DNA of 64,000 nt from assembly GCA_947455705.1 (NCBI GenBank), contig CANGPO010000004.1, forward strand, positions 1 to 64,000, read 5' to 3'. The first letter of the stretch is position 1; every line of letters starts with the position of its first letter. This stretch comes from Actinomycetota bacterium. Lineage in GTDB: Bacteria > Actinomycetota > Actinomycetes > S36-B12 > CAIYMF01. The translations under genes were made by a program, and so were the position numbers. The notes beneath the pieces were generated by a model that ran no database searches, was not told the origin of the DNA, and worked only from the letters and a program-made list of their open reading frames with translations. Positions 18,062-27,807 of this stretch are shown one piece after another.

Positions 18062-18898
18062 CTAGTTCTTTGATGCCGCTGGACTCGGGATTCCTACCGA
18101 GGCAAAGTACTCGGCGCCCCCGTCTAGAGCGGTAAGCACCCACGGTCCGGCCGCAGTGATCGCGACGGTGTGCTCCCAATGACAGGCTCGACTACCGTCA
18201 ACTGTCACCACAGTCCACTCGTCATCTAGCGTGCGGTTCGCCGCTGAGCCGGCGCACACCATCGGTTCGATGGCCAAGGCCATTCCCTCGACAAGAGTTG
18301 GGGTCTTGCCTTTGACTGCGTAGTTGGGGACGTTCGGCTCCATATGCATCTTCGAGCCGATTCCGTGGCCCACATACTCCTGCACGATGCCGTATGACTG
18401 GCCAGCCGGCGCGGACCTGATGGTGGCCTCCACGGCAGAACCAATATCGTTGAGAACTCCGCCTACTAGGGCCGCTGAAAGTCCAGCCCACATTGAGGCT
18501 TCGGTAACCCTGGAGAGCTCTTCGAGTTCGGGTGAGACCGATCCAACCGGCACAGTGATCGCCGCATCGCCATTCCAGCCGTCAATGATCGCCCCGAAGT
18601 CGATCGAGATCTGGTCACCATCGTTAAGCACCCGATTACCCGGGATGCCATGGACGATCTCGTCATTAACCGATGCACAGATAACAGCCGGATATCCGTA
18701 ATAGCCAAGGAAGGACGACGTAGCCCCGTGGGTTGCAAGGTAGTCGCGCGCGATCGCATCAAGGTGCCCTGTAGTAACCCCTGGGGCGACGGCCTGCCGC
18801 AATGCCTCCAGGGTGCGACCAACAACTAAGCCAGCCGCTCGCATGACCTCGATCTGCGCAGGTGTCTTGATCTCGATTCGATCCTTGCGACGAAACAC
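18062..18898 (-). CDS. map: Methionine aminopeptidase, type I
   Basis: This enzyme removes the initiator methionine from nascent proteins. The metal-binding and catalytic segments are present: GHLDAIARDYLATHG, SVNDEIVHGIPG, ISIDFGAIIDGWNGDAA, YVGHGIGSKMHMEPNVPNY and EGMALAIEPM. The 278-residue length without an extra zinc domain fits type Ia. It starts at GTG, three bases after the adk stop, and so is coupled with adk. Confidence 0.97.
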   Translation of the reverse strand: MFRRKDRIEIKTPAQIEVMRAAGLVVGRTLEALRQAVAPGVTTGHLDAIARDYLATHGATSSFLGYYGYPAVICASVNDEIVHGIPGNRVLNDGDQISIDFGAIIDGWNGDAAITVPVGSVSPELEELSRVTEASMWAGLSAALVGGVLNDIGSAVEATIRSAPAGQSYGIVQEYVGHGIGSKMHMEPNVPNYAVKGKTPTLVEGMALAIEPMVCAGSAANRTLDDEWTVVTVDGSRACHWEHTVAITAAGPWVLTALDGGAEYFASVGIPSPAASKN

Positions 18899-18901
18899 GA
18901 G

Positions 18902-19465
18902 TTAGATACCGAGCTCGTCGAGGATTCGACTGGTCACATCTGCCACGGCACCCATGCCGTCAACCTGGGCAAGTAAACCGCGCTGGTTGTAGACGGCTGT
19001 GAGGGGAGCAGTTTGCTCGGTGTAAACCTCAAGGCGTCGACGAATAACGTCCTCGGTGTCGTCGGCACGTCCTTGCTCAACTGCTCGGTTGAGCAAACGT
19101 GCAACAACCTCGTCAAGATCGGCCGTCAACTCAACGACGCGATCCAAACTCGAGCCATGACTTGCCAGCATCGAGTCAAGCTCGTCAACCTGGGCCAAGG
19201 TTCGAGGATAGCCATCGAGCAGGAAGCCATTGGCGGCGTCAGGCTGGGCCAGACGATCGCGCACCATGTCGTTGGTGACCGAATCGGGAACGTACTCCCC
19301 TGCATCCATGTACCGCTTTGCTTCGATACCTAGTGGGGTGCCACCGGCAACGTTCGCACGGAAGATATCTCCCGTCGAAACATGCGGGACCCCTAGACGC
19401 TCCGCGAGAACGACGGCCTGAGTCCCTTTTCCCGCACCTGGCGGGCCCATAAGCAAAATACGCAT
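18902..19465 (-). CDS. adk: Adenylate kinase
   Basis: Adenylate kinase equilibrates ATP + AMP with 2 ADP. The P-loop GPPGAGKGTQ is at about 7-16, the AMP-binding segment is VSTGDIFRANV, and the NMP/core motif is DGYPRTLAQ. At 187 residues the LID is short (no zinc cysteines), the usual actinobacterial form. Its ATG overlaps the secY stop as TAATG, so secY, adk and map are translationally linked. Confidence 0.97.
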   Translation of the reverse strand: MRILLMGPPGAGKGTQAVVLAERLGVPHVSTGDIFRANVAGGTPLGIEAKRYMDAGEYVPDSVTNDMVRDRLAQPDAANGFLLDGYPRTLAQVDELDSMLASHGSSLDRVVELTADLDEVVARLLNRAVEQGRADDTEDVIRRRLEVYTEQTAPLTAVYNQRGLLAQVDGMGAVADVTSRILDELGI

Positions 19466-20760
19466 TAACGAAGGAAACCTTCATAGTTGCGCTGCTGCAA
19501 CTGGGATTCGATTTGCTTTACCGTATCGAGACCAACGCCAACCATGATCAGCAGCGACGTGCCGCCGAACAAGAAGCGCTGGCCGACGCCAAGTGAGGCG
19601 AAGGCGATGAACGGAATGATGGCAATCGTCGCCAGGTACAGCGCGCCAGGCAGCGTGATTCGGGTCAACACGTAGTCAAGGTACTCGGCCGTTGGCTTAC
19701 CCGCACGGATACCTGGGATGAAGCCGCCGTACTGCTTCATATTGTCAGCGACCTCAACTGGGTTGAAGGTGATCGCGACGTAGAAGTAGGTGAAGAACAA
19801 GATAAGCAGGAAGTACACGAGCATGTATAGCGGCTCCGTACCACGCGTGAGGTTCTGCTGAACCCACTGGGCGAATCCACCGGTGCTGCCAGATAGCTGA
19901 ACGAACAGTGTCGGCAGGTACAGCAGGGACGAGGCGAAGATGACCGGGATAACACCAGCCATGTTGACCTTCAACGGAATGTACGTCGAAGTACCGCCGT
20001 ACATCCGGCGGCCAACCATACGCTTTGCGTACTGCACGGGGATTCGGCGCTGCGCCTGCTCGACGTACACAACGGCCGCGATAATCGCGAAACCAACAAG
20101 GAGAACCAACAGCAGCGTGAACGGACCGTTGATGGTCTCGATCTGCCACAACTGACCTGGGAACGTTGCAATGATCGACGTGAAGATAAGCAGCGACATT
20201 CCATTGCCAACACCACGGTCGGTGATGAGCTCACCAAGCCACATGATCACACCGGTACCAGCCGTCATAACCATGATCATGGTGATCACCGTCATGAGTG
20301 ACTGGTTAGGAATGATCTGCGACGGACAGCCCGCGAACAAGCGTCCTGGCACCCGAGCCAAAGCAATGATGCCCGTGCTCTGAAGAACGGCCAGACCGAT
20401 CGTCAGGTAACGGGTGTACTGAGTGAGCTTGGCCTGACCTGACTGACCCTCTTCACGAAGGGTTTCAAGTCGTGGGATGACCACGGTGAGAAGCTGGATG
20501 ATGATCGACGCCGTGATGTACGGCATGATCCCCAGTGCAAACACCGACAGTTGCAAAAGTGCGCCACCACTGAAGAGATTGATGAGCCCATAGACCGACT
20601 GATCCTGAACAAGTGCAATACATCCGCGGATCGCTTTGTAATCAACACCGGGGGTCGGAACAACCGAACCCAGACGGAAAATCGCGACGATACCGAGAGT
20701 GAACAGCAACTTGTTGCGCAGGTCCGGCGTACGGAACGCCGACGCGAACGCGGAAAGCAC
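19465..20760 (-). CDS. secY: Preprotein translocase subunit SecY
   Basis: SecY is the central channel of the Sec translocase, with ten predicted membrane helices (for example LLFTLGIVAIFRLGSVVPTPG, VFALGIMPYITASIIIQLL, and the C-terminal helix ending TVKQIESQLQQRNYEGFLR). The length is 431 residues. The GTG start follows AGGAGGGG with good spacing. The partner secE lies about 27 kb away in this window. A terminator-like hairpin separates it from rplO upstream, so secY-adk-map probably has its own promoter. Confidence 0.98.
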   Translation of the reverse strand: MLSAFASAFRTPDLRNKLLFTLGIVAIFRLGSVVPTPGVDYKAIRGCIALVQDQSVYGLINLFSGGALLQLSVFALGIMPYITASIIIQLLTVVIPRLETLREEGQSGQAKLTQYTRYLTIGLAVLQSTGIIALARVPGRLFAGCPSQIIPNQSLMTVITMIMVMTAGTGVIMWLGELITDRGVGNGMSLLIFTSIIATFPGQLWQIETINGPFTLLLVLLVGFAIIAAVVYVEQAQRRIPVQYAKRMVGRRMYGGTSTYIPLKVNMAGVIPVIFASSLLYLPTLFVQLSGSTGGFAQWVQQNLTRGTEPLYMLVYFLLILFFTYFYVAITFNPVEVADNMKQYGGFIPGIRAGKPTAEYLDYVLTRITLPGALYLATIAIIPFIAFASLGVGQRFLFGGTSLLIMVGVGLDTVKQIESQLQQRNYEGFLR

Positions 20761-20876
20761 GAGAGCCCCTCCTGGTGGCGCTAATGCGCCGTGTGACGAG
20801 ATCTACACGGTCATGCCGTGAGCACGATCCGAGGTTCGGAGTCGTGTGAGATGAGCCTAACAGTCCGTACACGAAA

Positions 20877-20916
20877 GGCGTCCCTCTACGTCGCTCAAAC
20901 GACGTAATGGGACGCC
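20877..20916 (-). terminator. Hairpin between rplO and secY
   Basis: Nested stems GGCGTCCC/GGGACGCC (8 bp) and ACGTCG/CGACGT (6 bp) are separated by a small internal loop, with a 6-base apical loop. On the minus strand the 3' flank is TTTCGTGT, a weak U-tract. It lies about 57 bases after the rplO stop and is probably the end of the spc-operon transcript. Confidence 0.65.
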
Positions 20917-20973
20917 CATCGAATGCTTAGAGTGATCAGGGCACGTGCAGAAACTCGCCCAAATGGATCGTTA

Positions 20974-21417
20974 CTAGGCTAATTCGGTTGCCGTACCACC
21001 GGCTGCGGTGATCTTGGCCTTCGCTGTCTCAGAGAACTTGTGCGCACTTACCTGCAATGCCACGCTCAGATCGCCGTTGCCGAGGACCTTCACGAGCTCG
21101 TTCTTGCGAACAGCACCTGCGGCGACGAGTTCGTCAACACCGATAGTGCCACCCTCTGGGAACAGCGCTGACAACTGAGCAACATTGACTACTTGGTACT
21201 CAACGCGGAAGTGGTTGGTGAAGCCCTTGAGCTTAGGTAGGCGCATGTGCATCGGCATCTGGCCACCTTCGAAGCCAACCGGCACCTGATAGCGAGCCTT
21301 CGTACCCTTGGTACCACGGCCAGCCGTCTTACCCTTACTACCCTCACCACGACCAACGCGGGTCTTGGCAGTCTTGGCTCCGGGGGCCGGACGTAGGTGA
21401 TGAACCTTAAGCGTCAT
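20974..21417 (-). CDS. rplO: 50S ribosomal protein L15
   Basis: L15 is a late-assembly large-subunit protein. The N-terminal Gly/Lys/Arg-rich loop [38 protein letters not shown] and the globular part [19 protein letters not shown] are canonical. The length is 147 residues. It starts one base after the rpmD stop and is the last gene of the contiguous spc block before a terminator-like hairpin. Confidence 0.98.
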   Translation of the reverse strand: MTLKVHHLRPAPGAKTAKTRVGRGEGSKGKTAGRGTKGTKARYQVPVGFEGGQMPMHMRLPKLKGFTNHFRVEYQVVNVAQLSALFPEGGTIGVDELVAAGAVRKNELVKVLGNGDLSVALQVSAHKFSETAKAKITAAGGTATELA

Positions 21418-21418
21418 A

Positions 21419-21601
21419 TTAGTCGACCTCCTCGACGACGATCAGGTGCGAGACGGTGTTAACCATGCCGCGAATCTCTGGGCGATCTTCCTTTACGACG
21501 GTATCGCCGATGCGCTTGAGACCAAGCGAACGAAGAGTGTCGCGCTGGTTTTGCTTACCGCCGATTTCCGAACGGATCTGAGTGACCTTGAGGCGTGACA
21601 T
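21419..21601 (-). CDS. rpmD: 50S ribosomal protein L30
   Basis: This short protein (60 residues) reads [59 protein letters not shown]. The motif [11 protein letters not shown] and the ending H-L-I-V-V-E are typical of bacterial L30. It overlaps the rpsE stop by one base and is followed directly by rplO. Confidence 0.98.
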   Translation of the reverse strand: MSRLKVTQIRSEIGGKQNQRDTLRSLGLKRIGDTVVKEDRPEIRGMVNTVSHLIVVEEVD

Positions 21602-22209
21602 TACGCACCTGCCCCTGCGGCCCGTGCGCGGAGCAACGCTGCCGGAGCAACATCTTCCAACGGCAAGCCTCGGCGAGCCGCAACCTGCTCCGGACGCTCG
21701 AGACCCTTGAGCGCTGCAACGGTGGCGTGAACCACGTTGATGGCGTTGTCAGATCCAAGCGACTTGCTCAGCACGTCGTGAATACCTGCACACTCGAGCA
21801 CGGCGCGCACCGGACCACCGGCGATAACACCGGTACCGGGTGAGGCCGGACGGAGCATGACCACTCCAGCTGATGCCGAACCCGTGATGGGGTGCGGAAT
21901 CGTGCCCTGGATCCGGGGAACCTTGAAGAAGTTCTTCTTGGCTTCCTCGACACCCTTGGCAATGGCTGCTGGAACTTCCTTGGCCTTTCCGTAGCCGACG
22001 CCGACCGTACCGTCACCGTCACCAACGACGACAAGCGCGGTGAAGCTAAAGCGACGACCACCCTTAACGACCTTGGCCACGCGGTTGATCGTGACAACGC
22101 GCTCGAGGAATGCGGACTTCTCCGCAACCGGGGCCTTGCTATCGCGTCGATCGCGACCGCCCCGCTCGTTGCTGCCGGCACCGCCTTCGCGGCGCTGGGC
22201 TGCACCCAT
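21601..22209 (-). CDS. rpsE: 30S ribosomal protein S5
   Basis: S5 contributes to the decoding-site accuracy region. The double-stranded RNA-binding part is [51 protein letters not shown] placed the start at ATG 22209 (MGAAQRREG), preceded by AGAGGG; the track ATG at 22263 would overlap rplR by 32 bases. The length is 202 residues. A basic, Gly/Arg-rich N-terminal tail precedes the core, as in other actinobacteria. Confidence 0.97.
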   Translation of the reverse strand: MGAAQRREGGAGSNERGGRDRRDSKAPVAEKSAFLERVVTINRVAKVVKGGRRFSFTALVVVGDGDGTVGVGYGKAKEVPAAIAKGVEEAKKNFFKVPRIQGTIPHPITGSASAGVVMLRPASPGTGVIAGGPVRAVLECAGIHDVLSKSLGSDNAINVVHATVAALKGLERPEQVAARRGLPLEDVAPAALLRARAAGAGA

Positions 22210-22231
22210 GACTAACCCTCTTCCCGTCTCG

Positions 22232-22612
22232 TCAGAACGCGAGGCCGCCCTCGCGGGCGCCATCGGCTAGGGCCGCTACGCGACCGTGATACTTGTTTCC
22301 GCCACGGTCAAACACAACCGTGTCGATGCCTGCGGACTTCGCCCGCTCAGCAACCAATTCGCCAACCCGCTTTGCCTTGGCGCTCTTATCGCCTTCTAGG
22401 CTTCGCAGATCTGCTTCCATCGTTGACGCTGACGCGAGGGTCTTGCCCTCGTAGTCGTCGACAACCTGCACGAATAGGTGCCGTGCAGAACGTGTCACTA
22501 CTAGACGCGGACGAGCCGCGGTACCAGTGATTTTCTTGCGGACTCGGGTGTGGCGACGCTTGCGCGCAACCGCCTTCTTGTTGCCCGAGCCGAGCTTGGT
22601 AACAACAGACAT
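22232..22612 (-). CDS. rplR: 50S ribosomal protein L18
   Basis: L18 binds 5S rRNA. The 126-residue protein has the basic N-terminus [53 protein letters not shown] and ends [19 protein letters not shown]. Gene order rplF-rplR-rpsE is conserved, with a 2-base gap to rplF. Confidence 0.98.
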   Translation of the reverse strand: MSVVTKLGSGNKKAVARKRRHTRVRKKITGTAARPRLVVTRSARHLFVQVVDDYEGKTLASASTMEADLRSLEGDKSAKAKRVGELVAERAKSAGIDTVVFDRGGNKYHGRVAALADGAREGGLAF

Positions 22613-22614
22613 GG

Positions 22615-23154
22615 CTACTTGCCTGCCTTTCCGGCCTTGCGGCGGATGACCTCGCCCGCGTAACGCACACCCTTGCCCTTGTAGGGGTCAGGCTTACGCA
22701 ACTTACGGAGCTTGGCGGCAACCTCGCCGACCTGCTGCTTGTCGATCCCGGAAACCGAGAACTTGGTTGGGGTCTCCACTGCGAAGGTGATTCCCTGGGG
22801 AGCCTCGATGAAGACGGGGTGGCTGTACCCGAGTGCAAACTCAAGGTCGTCGCCCTTGGCCGCAACACGGTAACCAGTACCGCTGATCTCCAAGTCCTTG
22901 CGGTATCCGTCCGTCACACCGACGACCATGTTCGACACCAAGGTGCGCGTTAGGCCGTGGAGTGAGCGTGACATGCGCTCGTCGTTGGGGCGAGTAACTT
23001 CAAGAGTGCCGTCTTCAGCCTTGGCAACAACGATCGGCTCAACAACGGTGTGGCTCAACTGACCCTTGGGCCCCTTGACCGTAACCGTCGAACCATCGAT
23101 GTCAACCGTTACGCCGGAAGGCACAGTGATAGGGAGGCGTCCAATACGTGACAT
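22615..23154 (-). CDS. rplF: 50S ribosomal protein L6
   Basis: L6 lies near the factor-binding region of the large subunit. The sequence [37 protein letters not shown] and the C-terminal signature [25 protein letters not shown] are canonical. The length is 179 residues. It is tightly packed between rpsH and rplR. Confidence 0.98.
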   Translation of the reverse strand: MSRIGRLPITVPSGVTVDIDGSTVTVKGPKGQLSHTVVEPIVVAKAEDGTLEVTRPNDERMSRSLHGLTRTLVSNMVVGVTDGYRKDLEISGTGYRVAAKGDDLEFALGYSHPVFIEAPQGITFAVETPTKFSVSGIDKQQVGEVAAKLRKLRKPDPYKGKGVRYAGEVIRRKAGKAGK

Positions 23155-23166
23155 GGTGCTAACCCC

Positions 23167-23565
23167 CTACCAGACGTAGGCGAGGACTTCCCCACCTACG
23201 CCCTTCTTTGAAGCCTGACGGTCGGTCAGCAAGCCTGATGAAGTTGAAATGATCGCCACACCCAGGCCGCCGAGGACCTTAGGCAGTGACGTGCTCTTCG
23301 CATACACACGCAGACCAGGCTTGGATACGCGACGAACTCCGGCGATGGAGCGTTCGCGGCTTGGTCCGAACTTCAGATCGATGTGCAGGGTCTTACCCAC
23401 CTCTGCATCTTCAACCTTCCAGCTCGCGATGTAACCCTCTTGCTTGAGGATCTCGGCAATTCCTGCCTTGATCTTCGAGTGGGGCATCACGACTGAGTCG
23501 TGGTACGCCGAGTTGGCGTTACGCAGACGCGTGAGCATGTCTGCGATCGGGTCGGTCATTGTCAT
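23167..23565 (-). CDS. rpsH: 30S ribosomal protein S8
   Basis: S8 is a primary 16S rRNA binder and, in E. coli, the repressor of the spc operon. The protein begins [23 protein letters not shown], the same N-terminus as in mycobacteria, and ends [17 protein letters not shown]. The length is 132 residues. Met3 is an alternative start. The gene lies between rpsZ (S14) and rplF. Confidence 0.98.
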   Translation of the reverse strand: MTMTDPIADMLTRLRNANSAYHDSVVMPHSKIKAGIAEILKQEGYIASWKVEDAEVGKTLHIDLKFGPSRERSIAGVRRVSKPGLRVYAKSTSLPKVLGGLGVAIISTSSGLLTDRQASKKGVGGEVLAYVW

Positions 23566-23634
23566 GGCCTGATGGCCTCTCTCACCGTGGTATCCACAAC
23601 GGACTTCGCCATGGACCTTCGGTGTCGTCGGGTA

Positions 23635-23820
23635 TTACCAGCTGCTCTTAGTGATGCCGGGCAATTCGCCGGCGTGGGCCATCTCGCGCAGACATACGCG
23701 ACAGAGGCCGAACTTGCGGTACACCGAGTGCGGACGTCCGCACTTGTTGCAACGCGTGTAACCACGCACGGCGAACTTCGGCTTCTTATTCGCCTTGTTG
23801 ATCAGTGAAGTCTTAGCCAC
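23635..23820 (-). CDS. rpsZ: 30S ribosomal protein S14 type Z
   Basis: This is the short, zinc-binding S14 (61 residues) with Cys24, Cys27, Cys40 and Cys43 in [22 protein letters not shown]. It ends [12 protein letters not shown]. It occupies the normal spc-operon position between rplE and rpsH. A longer, zinc-free paralogue, common in actinobacteria for zinc starvation, is not in this window. Confidence 0.98.
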   Translation of the reverse strand: MAKTSLINKANKKPKFAVRGYTRCNKCGRPHSVYRKFGLCRVCLREMAHAGELPGITKSSW

Positions 23821-23822
23821 GG

Positions 23823-24392
23823 TCAGTTCTCCTTGAAGGGGAAGCCGAGCTGCTTGAGCAGCGCGCGGCCCTCGTCGTCGTTGGCGGCGGTGGTGACAAT
23901 GGTGATGTCCATACCGCGTACTCGGTCGATTGCGTCGACATCGATCTCGTGGAACATCGACTGCTCGTTGAGGCCGAAGGTGTAGTTGCCATTGCCATCG
24001 AACTGCTTACCGTTCAGGCCGCGGAAGTCACGGATACGGGGCAGTGCAACGGAAAGCAGGCGGTCCAAGAATTCCCACATGCGATCGCCACGAAGTGTGA
24101 CGTGGGCACCGATGGGCATTCCTTCGCGCAGCTTGAACTGAGCGATGGACTTGCGAGCCTTGGTGACCTGCGGCTTCTGACCAGTGATTGCGGCCAGATC
24201 GCGGATCGCGCCTTCAATGAGCTTGGAGTCGCGAGCGGCCTCGCCAACACCCATGTTCACGACGATCTTCGTGAGACCTGGGACCATCATGACGTTCGGG
24301 AAGTTGAACTCCTCACGAAGCGCCGGCACGATTTCTTCGCGGTAGCGCGTCTTGAGGCGCGGCTGCATCTTTTCAGTGCTGGTGGTTGTCAT
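23823..24392 (-). CDS. rplE: 50S ribosomal protein L5
   Basis: L5 binds 5S rRNA and contacts the small-subunit head. The protein of 189 residues has [41 protein letters not shown], then [34 protein letters not shown], and the C-terminal [21 protein letters not shown]. Its ATG shares a base with the rplX stop, and it is followed two bases later by rpsZ. Confidence 0.98.
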   Translation of the reverse strand: MTTTSTEKMQPRLKTRYREEIVPALREEFNFPNVMMVPGLTKIVVNMGVGEAARDSKLIEGAIRDLAAITGQKPQVTKARKSIAQFKLREGMPIGAHVTLRGDRMWEFLDRLLSVALPRIRDFRGLNGKQFDGNGNYTFGLNEQSMFHEIDVDAIDRVRGMDITIVTTAANDDEGRALLKQLGFPFKEN

Positions 24393-24754
24393 TAGATGTC
24401 CTTACCGGTGCGCTTAGAAACGCGCACGCTGCGGGTGCTCTCGTACGTGGTTCCGTCTGCACGGGTCTTCGTCACCGTTTCGCGACGGTAGCCAACGCGG
24501 GTGGGACGGTCGTCCGATGGATCCACCAGCATCACGTTTGACACGTGAACGGGCGCTTCCTGCGTGACGATGCCACCGGTCTTAGCACCACGGGTCGACT
24601 CGCCGACCTTGGTGTGCTTCTTGATGCGGTTGACACCCTCGACGAGTACCTTCTCGGCCTCGGGCATAACGGCAATAACTTTGCCCTTAACGCCCTTGTC
24701 CTTACCCGTGATGACCTGCACGAGGTCACCCTTCTTGATCGCCAAGCTCTTCAT
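24392..24754 (-). CDS. rplX: 50S ribosomal protein L24
   Basis: L24 initiates large-subunit assembly. A KOW motif is present near the N-terminus ([41 protein letters not shown]). The length is 120 residues, slightly longer than the E. coli protein because of a Thr/Arg/Lys-rich C-terminus. It lies two bases after rplN and overlaps rplE by one base. Confidence 0.98.
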   Translation of the reverse strand: MKSLAIKKGDLVQVITGKDKGVKGKVIAVMPEAEKVLVEGVNRIKKHTKVGESTRGAKTGGIVTQEAPVHVSNVMLVDPSDDRPTRVGYRRETVTKTRADGTTYESTRSVRVSKRTGKDI

Positions 24755-24756
24755 GA

Positions 24757-25125
24757 CTACAACACCTCCGGGGCAAGCGAGATGATCTTCATGAAACGCT
24801 TCTCGCGAAGTTCACGTCCGACTGGACCGAAGATACGTGTACCGCGTGGCTCGCCATCACCCTTGAGGATAACGGCGGCGTTCTCGTCGAAACGAATGTA
24901 GGAACCGTCGGCACGACGGCGCTCCTTCTTCGTCCGGACGATGACCGCCTTAACGACGTCACCCTTCTTCACGTTTCCGCCGGGGATTGCGTCCTTGACT
25001 GTGGCGACGATGACATCACCGATGCCCGCGTAGCGTCGACCCGAACCACCGAGTACACGGATGCACAAGATTTCCTTGGCACCGGTGTTGTCGGCGACTC
25101 GCAGTCGCGACTCCTGCTGGATCAC
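24757..25125 (-). CDS. rplN: 50S ribosomal protein L14
   Basis: L14 forms intersubunit bridges B5 and B8. The N-terminus [26 protein letters not shown] and the Lys/Arg loop [31 protein letters not shown] are canonical. The length is 122 residues. The GTG start is preceded by AGGAGA with 6-base spacing. It is the classical first gene of the spc operon and is preceded here by a structured 146-base gap. Confidence 0.98.
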   Translation of the reverse strand: MIQQESRLRVADNTGAKEILCIRVLGGSGRRYAGIGDVIVATVKDAIPGGNVKKGDVVKAVIVRTKKERRRADGSYIRFDENAAVILKGDGEPRGTRIFGPVGRELREKRFMKIISLAPEVL

Positions 25126-25140
25126 TTCATATCTCCTGTT

Positions 25141-25197
25141 GTCGCGCCGGTTCTCGGCGTCCGAGCCTGGCGGAACTTAATCGGTCGGTGGCGCGAC
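25141..25197 (-). promoter_or_regulatory. Structured leader upstream of rplN
   Basis: In the gap between rpsQ and rplN, an 8-bp closing stem GTCGCGCC/GGCGCGAC (25141-25148 with 25190-25197) encloses at least one inner hairpin, CTCGG-CGT-CCGAG (25153-25165). The closing stem ends about 15 bases before the rplN start and close to its ribosome binding site. It could be a translational control element of the spc operon; this is inferred from position and symmetry only. Confidence 0.45.
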
Positions 25198-25271
25198 GCA
25201 TCTGCCGAGGCAATTACGTCGAACCTGATGAGTGTAGGTGGCATCATGCTCAGCCACCAAAACTCGAAGAA

Positions 25272-25565
25272 TTACTTGGCTCGCTCGAGGATCTCTACCA
25301 CGCGCCAGCGCTTGGTAGCCGAGAGCGGTCGGGTCTCCATCAAGAGCACCTTGTCGCCAACACCAGCAGAATTCTGCTCGTCGTGGGCGTGCAGCTTGCT
25401 CGTGCGACGCACGACCTTGCCGTACAGCGGGTGCTTGAAGCGGTCTTCAACGGCAACGACGACGGTCTTGTTCATCTTGTCGCTGACGACGTAACCTTCG
25501 CGGACCTTACGGTCCCCGCGGTCCAATGTGGTTTCGGTCATGTCCTTCTCGTTCGAGTCACTCAT
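25272..25565 (-). CDS. rpsQ: 30S ribosomal protein S17
   Basis: S17 is a primary 16S rRNA-binding OB-fold protein. After a short acidic N-terminal extension (about 20 residues) the core reads [45 protein letters not shown] and ends in [17 protein letters not shown]. The length is 97 residues. The ATG overlaps the rpmC stop as ATGA. It ends the S10-type gene run. Confidence 0.97.
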   Translation of the reverse strand: MSDSNEKDMTETTLDRGDRKVREGYVVSDKMNKTVVVAVEDRFKHPLYGKVVRRTSKLHAHDEQNSAGVGDKVLLMETRPLSATKRWRVVEILERAK

Positions 25566-25786
25566 GCCGCACCGACTGGCGTAATACCGAGCTCGCGCTC
25601 GCGCATGATCGTGTAGATGCGGGCGATGTCCGTGCGGACTGCACGAAGTCGGCCGTGGCTCTCCAACTGTCCGGTCGCTGCCTGGAAACGCAGGTTGAAC
25701 AGTTCGGCCTTGGCTTCGCGCAACTTGATGATGAGCTCGTCATCATTAAGACCGCGCAATTCAGCGGGGCTGGTACCGGTAGCCAT
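25562..25786 (-). CDS. rpmC: 50S ribosomal protein L29
   Basis: L29 lies at the exit tunnel and helps dock the signal recognition particle and trigger factor. With the start at ATG 25786 it reads [44 protein letters not shown] and has 74 residues. This ATG overlaps the rplP stop (TAATG), which decides against the track start 36 bases upstream. The stop overlaps rpsQ (ATGA). Confidence 0.97.
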   Translation of the reverse strand: MATGTSPAELRGLNDDELIIKLREAKAELFNLRFQAATGQLESHGRLRAVRTDIARIYTIMRERELGITPVGAA

Positions 25787-26205
25787 TAGTTCACCCCTGC
25801 CTCGCGCCGGATGATCCGGCACTTCATCGGAAGTTTGTGTGATGCGCGAAGGAGCGCCTCACGTGCAACAGCCTCGTTCGGGAAGGTGAGTTCGAACATC
25901 ACGCGGCCCGGCTTGACGTTGGCAACCCACCACTCCGGTGAACCCTTACCTGAACCCATGCGGGTTTCAGCTGGCTTCTTGGTCAGCGGACGGTCTGGGT
26001 AGATGGTGATCCAGACCTTTCCACCACGGCGGATGTGACGAGTGATGGCAATACGTGCCGACTCAATCTGACGGTTGGTGACGTACGCGGGCTCAAGCGC
26101 CTGCAGACCCCACTCACCCCATGTCACTTCGGTGCCACCCTTGGCGGCACCCGAGCGACCCGGGTGGTGCTGCTTGCGGTGCTTTACGCGGCGAGGAATA
26201 AGCAT
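25786..26205 (-). CDS. rplP: 50S ribosomal protein L16
   Basis: L16 is near the A-site tRNA elbow. The protein [66 protein letters not shown] has the conserved [32 protein letters not shown]. The length is 139 residues. It lies three bases after rpsC and overlaps rpmC by one base. Confidence 0.98.
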   Translation of the reverse strand: MLIPRRVKHRKQHHPGRSGAAKGGTEVTWGEWGLQALEPAYVTNRQIESARIAITRHIRRGGKVWITIYPDRPLTKKPAETRMGSGKGSPEWWVANVKPGRVMFELTFPNEAVAREALLRASHKLPMKCRIIRREAGVN

Positions 26206-26208
26206 GAC

Positions 26209-27048
26209 TTAGGCCTCCGAACCAGTGGTTTCGGTCGCAGCTTCGACGGCCTCGACTGCAACAGCTTCAACAGCTGCCTCAACCGGTGCACTCTCAACCG
26301 CGGTGGTCTCTGCGCCCTGACGACGACCGGCCGGACGTCCCGGACGCTCTGGTCGACGAGCCTGGCCCAAACGCTCCGCAGCAATCGCTGCCTCGCGCTC
26401 AGTACGTGACTGGCTTACTTCACCCTTGTAGATCCACACCTTGACGCCAATGCGGCCGAAGGTGGTGCGGGCCTCGTAGAAGCCATAGTCAATATTCGCG
26501 CGCAGGGTGTGCAGCGGCACACGACCTTCACGGTAGAACTCCGTACGCGACATTTCCGCGCCACCCAGTCGACCGGACACCTGGATACGAATACCCTTGG
26601 CACCGCTCTTGAGGGCGGACTGCATTGACTTACGCATCGCACGACGGAAAGACACACGGCTCGACAACTGCTCGGCAACACCCTGAGCAACAAGCTGAGC
26701 GTCGATCTCGGGGTTCTTGACCTCGAGGATGTTCAGCTGAACCTGCTTGCCGGTGAGCTTTTCGAGGTCGCCACGAATGCGGTCTGCCTCGGCACCACGA
26801 CGGCCAATCACGATACCCGGACGGGCAGTGTGAATGTCGACGCGGACGCGGTCACGGGTGCGCTCGATCTCAACCTTGGAGATACCTGCGCGCTCCATGC
26901 CCTTGGTCATGAGGCGACGGATCTTGACGTCTTCCTCGACATAGTCGCGGTAACGCTGACCCGGCTTTGATGAATCGGCGAACCACTTGGACTTGTAGTC
27001 GGTGGTGATACCCAGGCGGAAGCCATACGGATTGATTTTTTGGCCCAC
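26209..27048 (-). CDS. rpsC: 30S ribosomal protein S3
   Basis: S3 has a KH domain (about 40-110, containing [33 protein letters not shown]) and a C-terminal S3 domain at the mRNA entry channel. I set the start at GTG 27048 ([25 protein letters not shown]), the universal N-terminus, preceded by AAGGGG; the track start adds 13 residues and overlaps rplV. The length is 279 residues. The last 60 residues are a Pro/Ala/Glu/Val-rich tail ([22 protein letters not shown]), an actinobacterial-style extension. Confidence 0.97.
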   Translation of the reverse strand: MGQKINPYGFRLGITTDYKSKWFADSSKPGQRYRDYVEEDVKIRRLMTKGMERAGISKVEIERTRDRVRVDIHTARPGIVIGRRGAEADRIRGDLEKLTGKQVQLNILEVKNPEIDAQLVAQGVAEQLSSRVSFRRAMRKSMQSALKSGAKGIRIQVSGRLGGAEMSRTEFYREGRVPLHTLRANIDYGFYEARTTFGRIGVKVWIYKGEVSQSRTEREAAIAAERLGQARRPERPGRPAGRRQGAETTAVESAPVEAAVEAVAVEAVEAATETTGSEA

Positions 27049-27055
27049 GGCCGGG

Positions 27056-27415
27056 TCACCCCTTCTTCCGCGACGAACCGGCTTCAACCGATTCGACGAC
27101 GACGGTGATGTGACTAGTGCGCTTACGGATGCGGTACGCCCGACCCTGGGCGCGCGGACGGAACCGCTTCATCGTCGGACCCTCGTCGACGTAGGCCTCG
27201 CGGACTACGAGCGTCGTTGGGTCGAGGTTGAAGTTGTTCGTCGCGTTTGCGATGGCGCTATCAAGCACCTTTCCCACCGGCTCGCTTGCTGCCTGCGGTG
27301 CGAAGTGCAGAATCGCCTGCGCTTCGGCTGCGGGCAATCCACGGATCAAATCGATCACGCGGCGCGCCTTCATGGGCGTGACACGCACGTAGCGCGCCTG
27401 AGCCCTGGCTTCCAT
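27056..27415 (-). CDS. rplV: 50S ribosomal protein L22
   Basis: L22 has a beta-hairpin that lines the exit tunnel (residues around [22 protein letters not shown]), a site of macrolide resistance mutations in other bacteria; nothing abnormal is seen. The N-terminus [24 protein letters not shown] is canonical. The length is 119 residues. It lies between rpsS and rpsC. Confidence 0.98.
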   Translation of the reverse strand: MEARAQARYVRVTPMKARRVIDLIRGLPAAEAQAILHFAPQAASEPVGKVLDSAIANATNNFNLDPTTLVVREAYVDEGPTMKRFRPRAQGRAYRIRKRTSHITVVVESVEAGSSRKKG

Positions 27416-27511
27416 CGCTGTCCCCTTGCTGGTCGAAAGTACTTACGGATGTGTTCTGGTCGTGCGGTCTTGGGTAACGCTGCTCACCCACCGGCCGAGG
27501 CCGATACGTAA

Positions 27512-27793
27512 CTAGCGTCGCTTAGCTTTGCGGTCGTCCTTCACGTGGCCCTTGAAGGTTCGCGTTGGGGCGAACTCGCCGAGCTTGTGACCAATCATGT
27601 TCTCGGTGACGAACACCGGGATGTGCTTGCGGCCGTCGTGCACCGCGATCGTGTGGCCGAGCATGTCCGGGCTGATCATCGAACGACGGGACCATGTCTT
27701 GATGACATTCTTGGTGCCCTTTTCGTTCTGCTCATCGACCTTCTTGGAAAGGTGGGTGTCGATGAAGGGGCCCTTCTTCAAACTGCGTGGCAT
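27512..27793 (-). CDS. rpsS: 30S ribosomal protein S19
   Basis: S19 is a head protein partnered with S13. The 93-residue sequence [83 protein letters not shown] is canonical throughout. It lies between rplB and rplV. Confidence 0.98.
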   Translation of the reverse strand: MPRSLKKGPFIDTHLSKKVDEQNEKGTKNVIKTWSRRSMISPDMLGHTIAVHDGRKHIPVFVTENMIGHKLGEFAPTRTFKGHVKDDRKAKRR

Positions 27794-27807
27794 GTTTTCA
27801 GGCTCCC

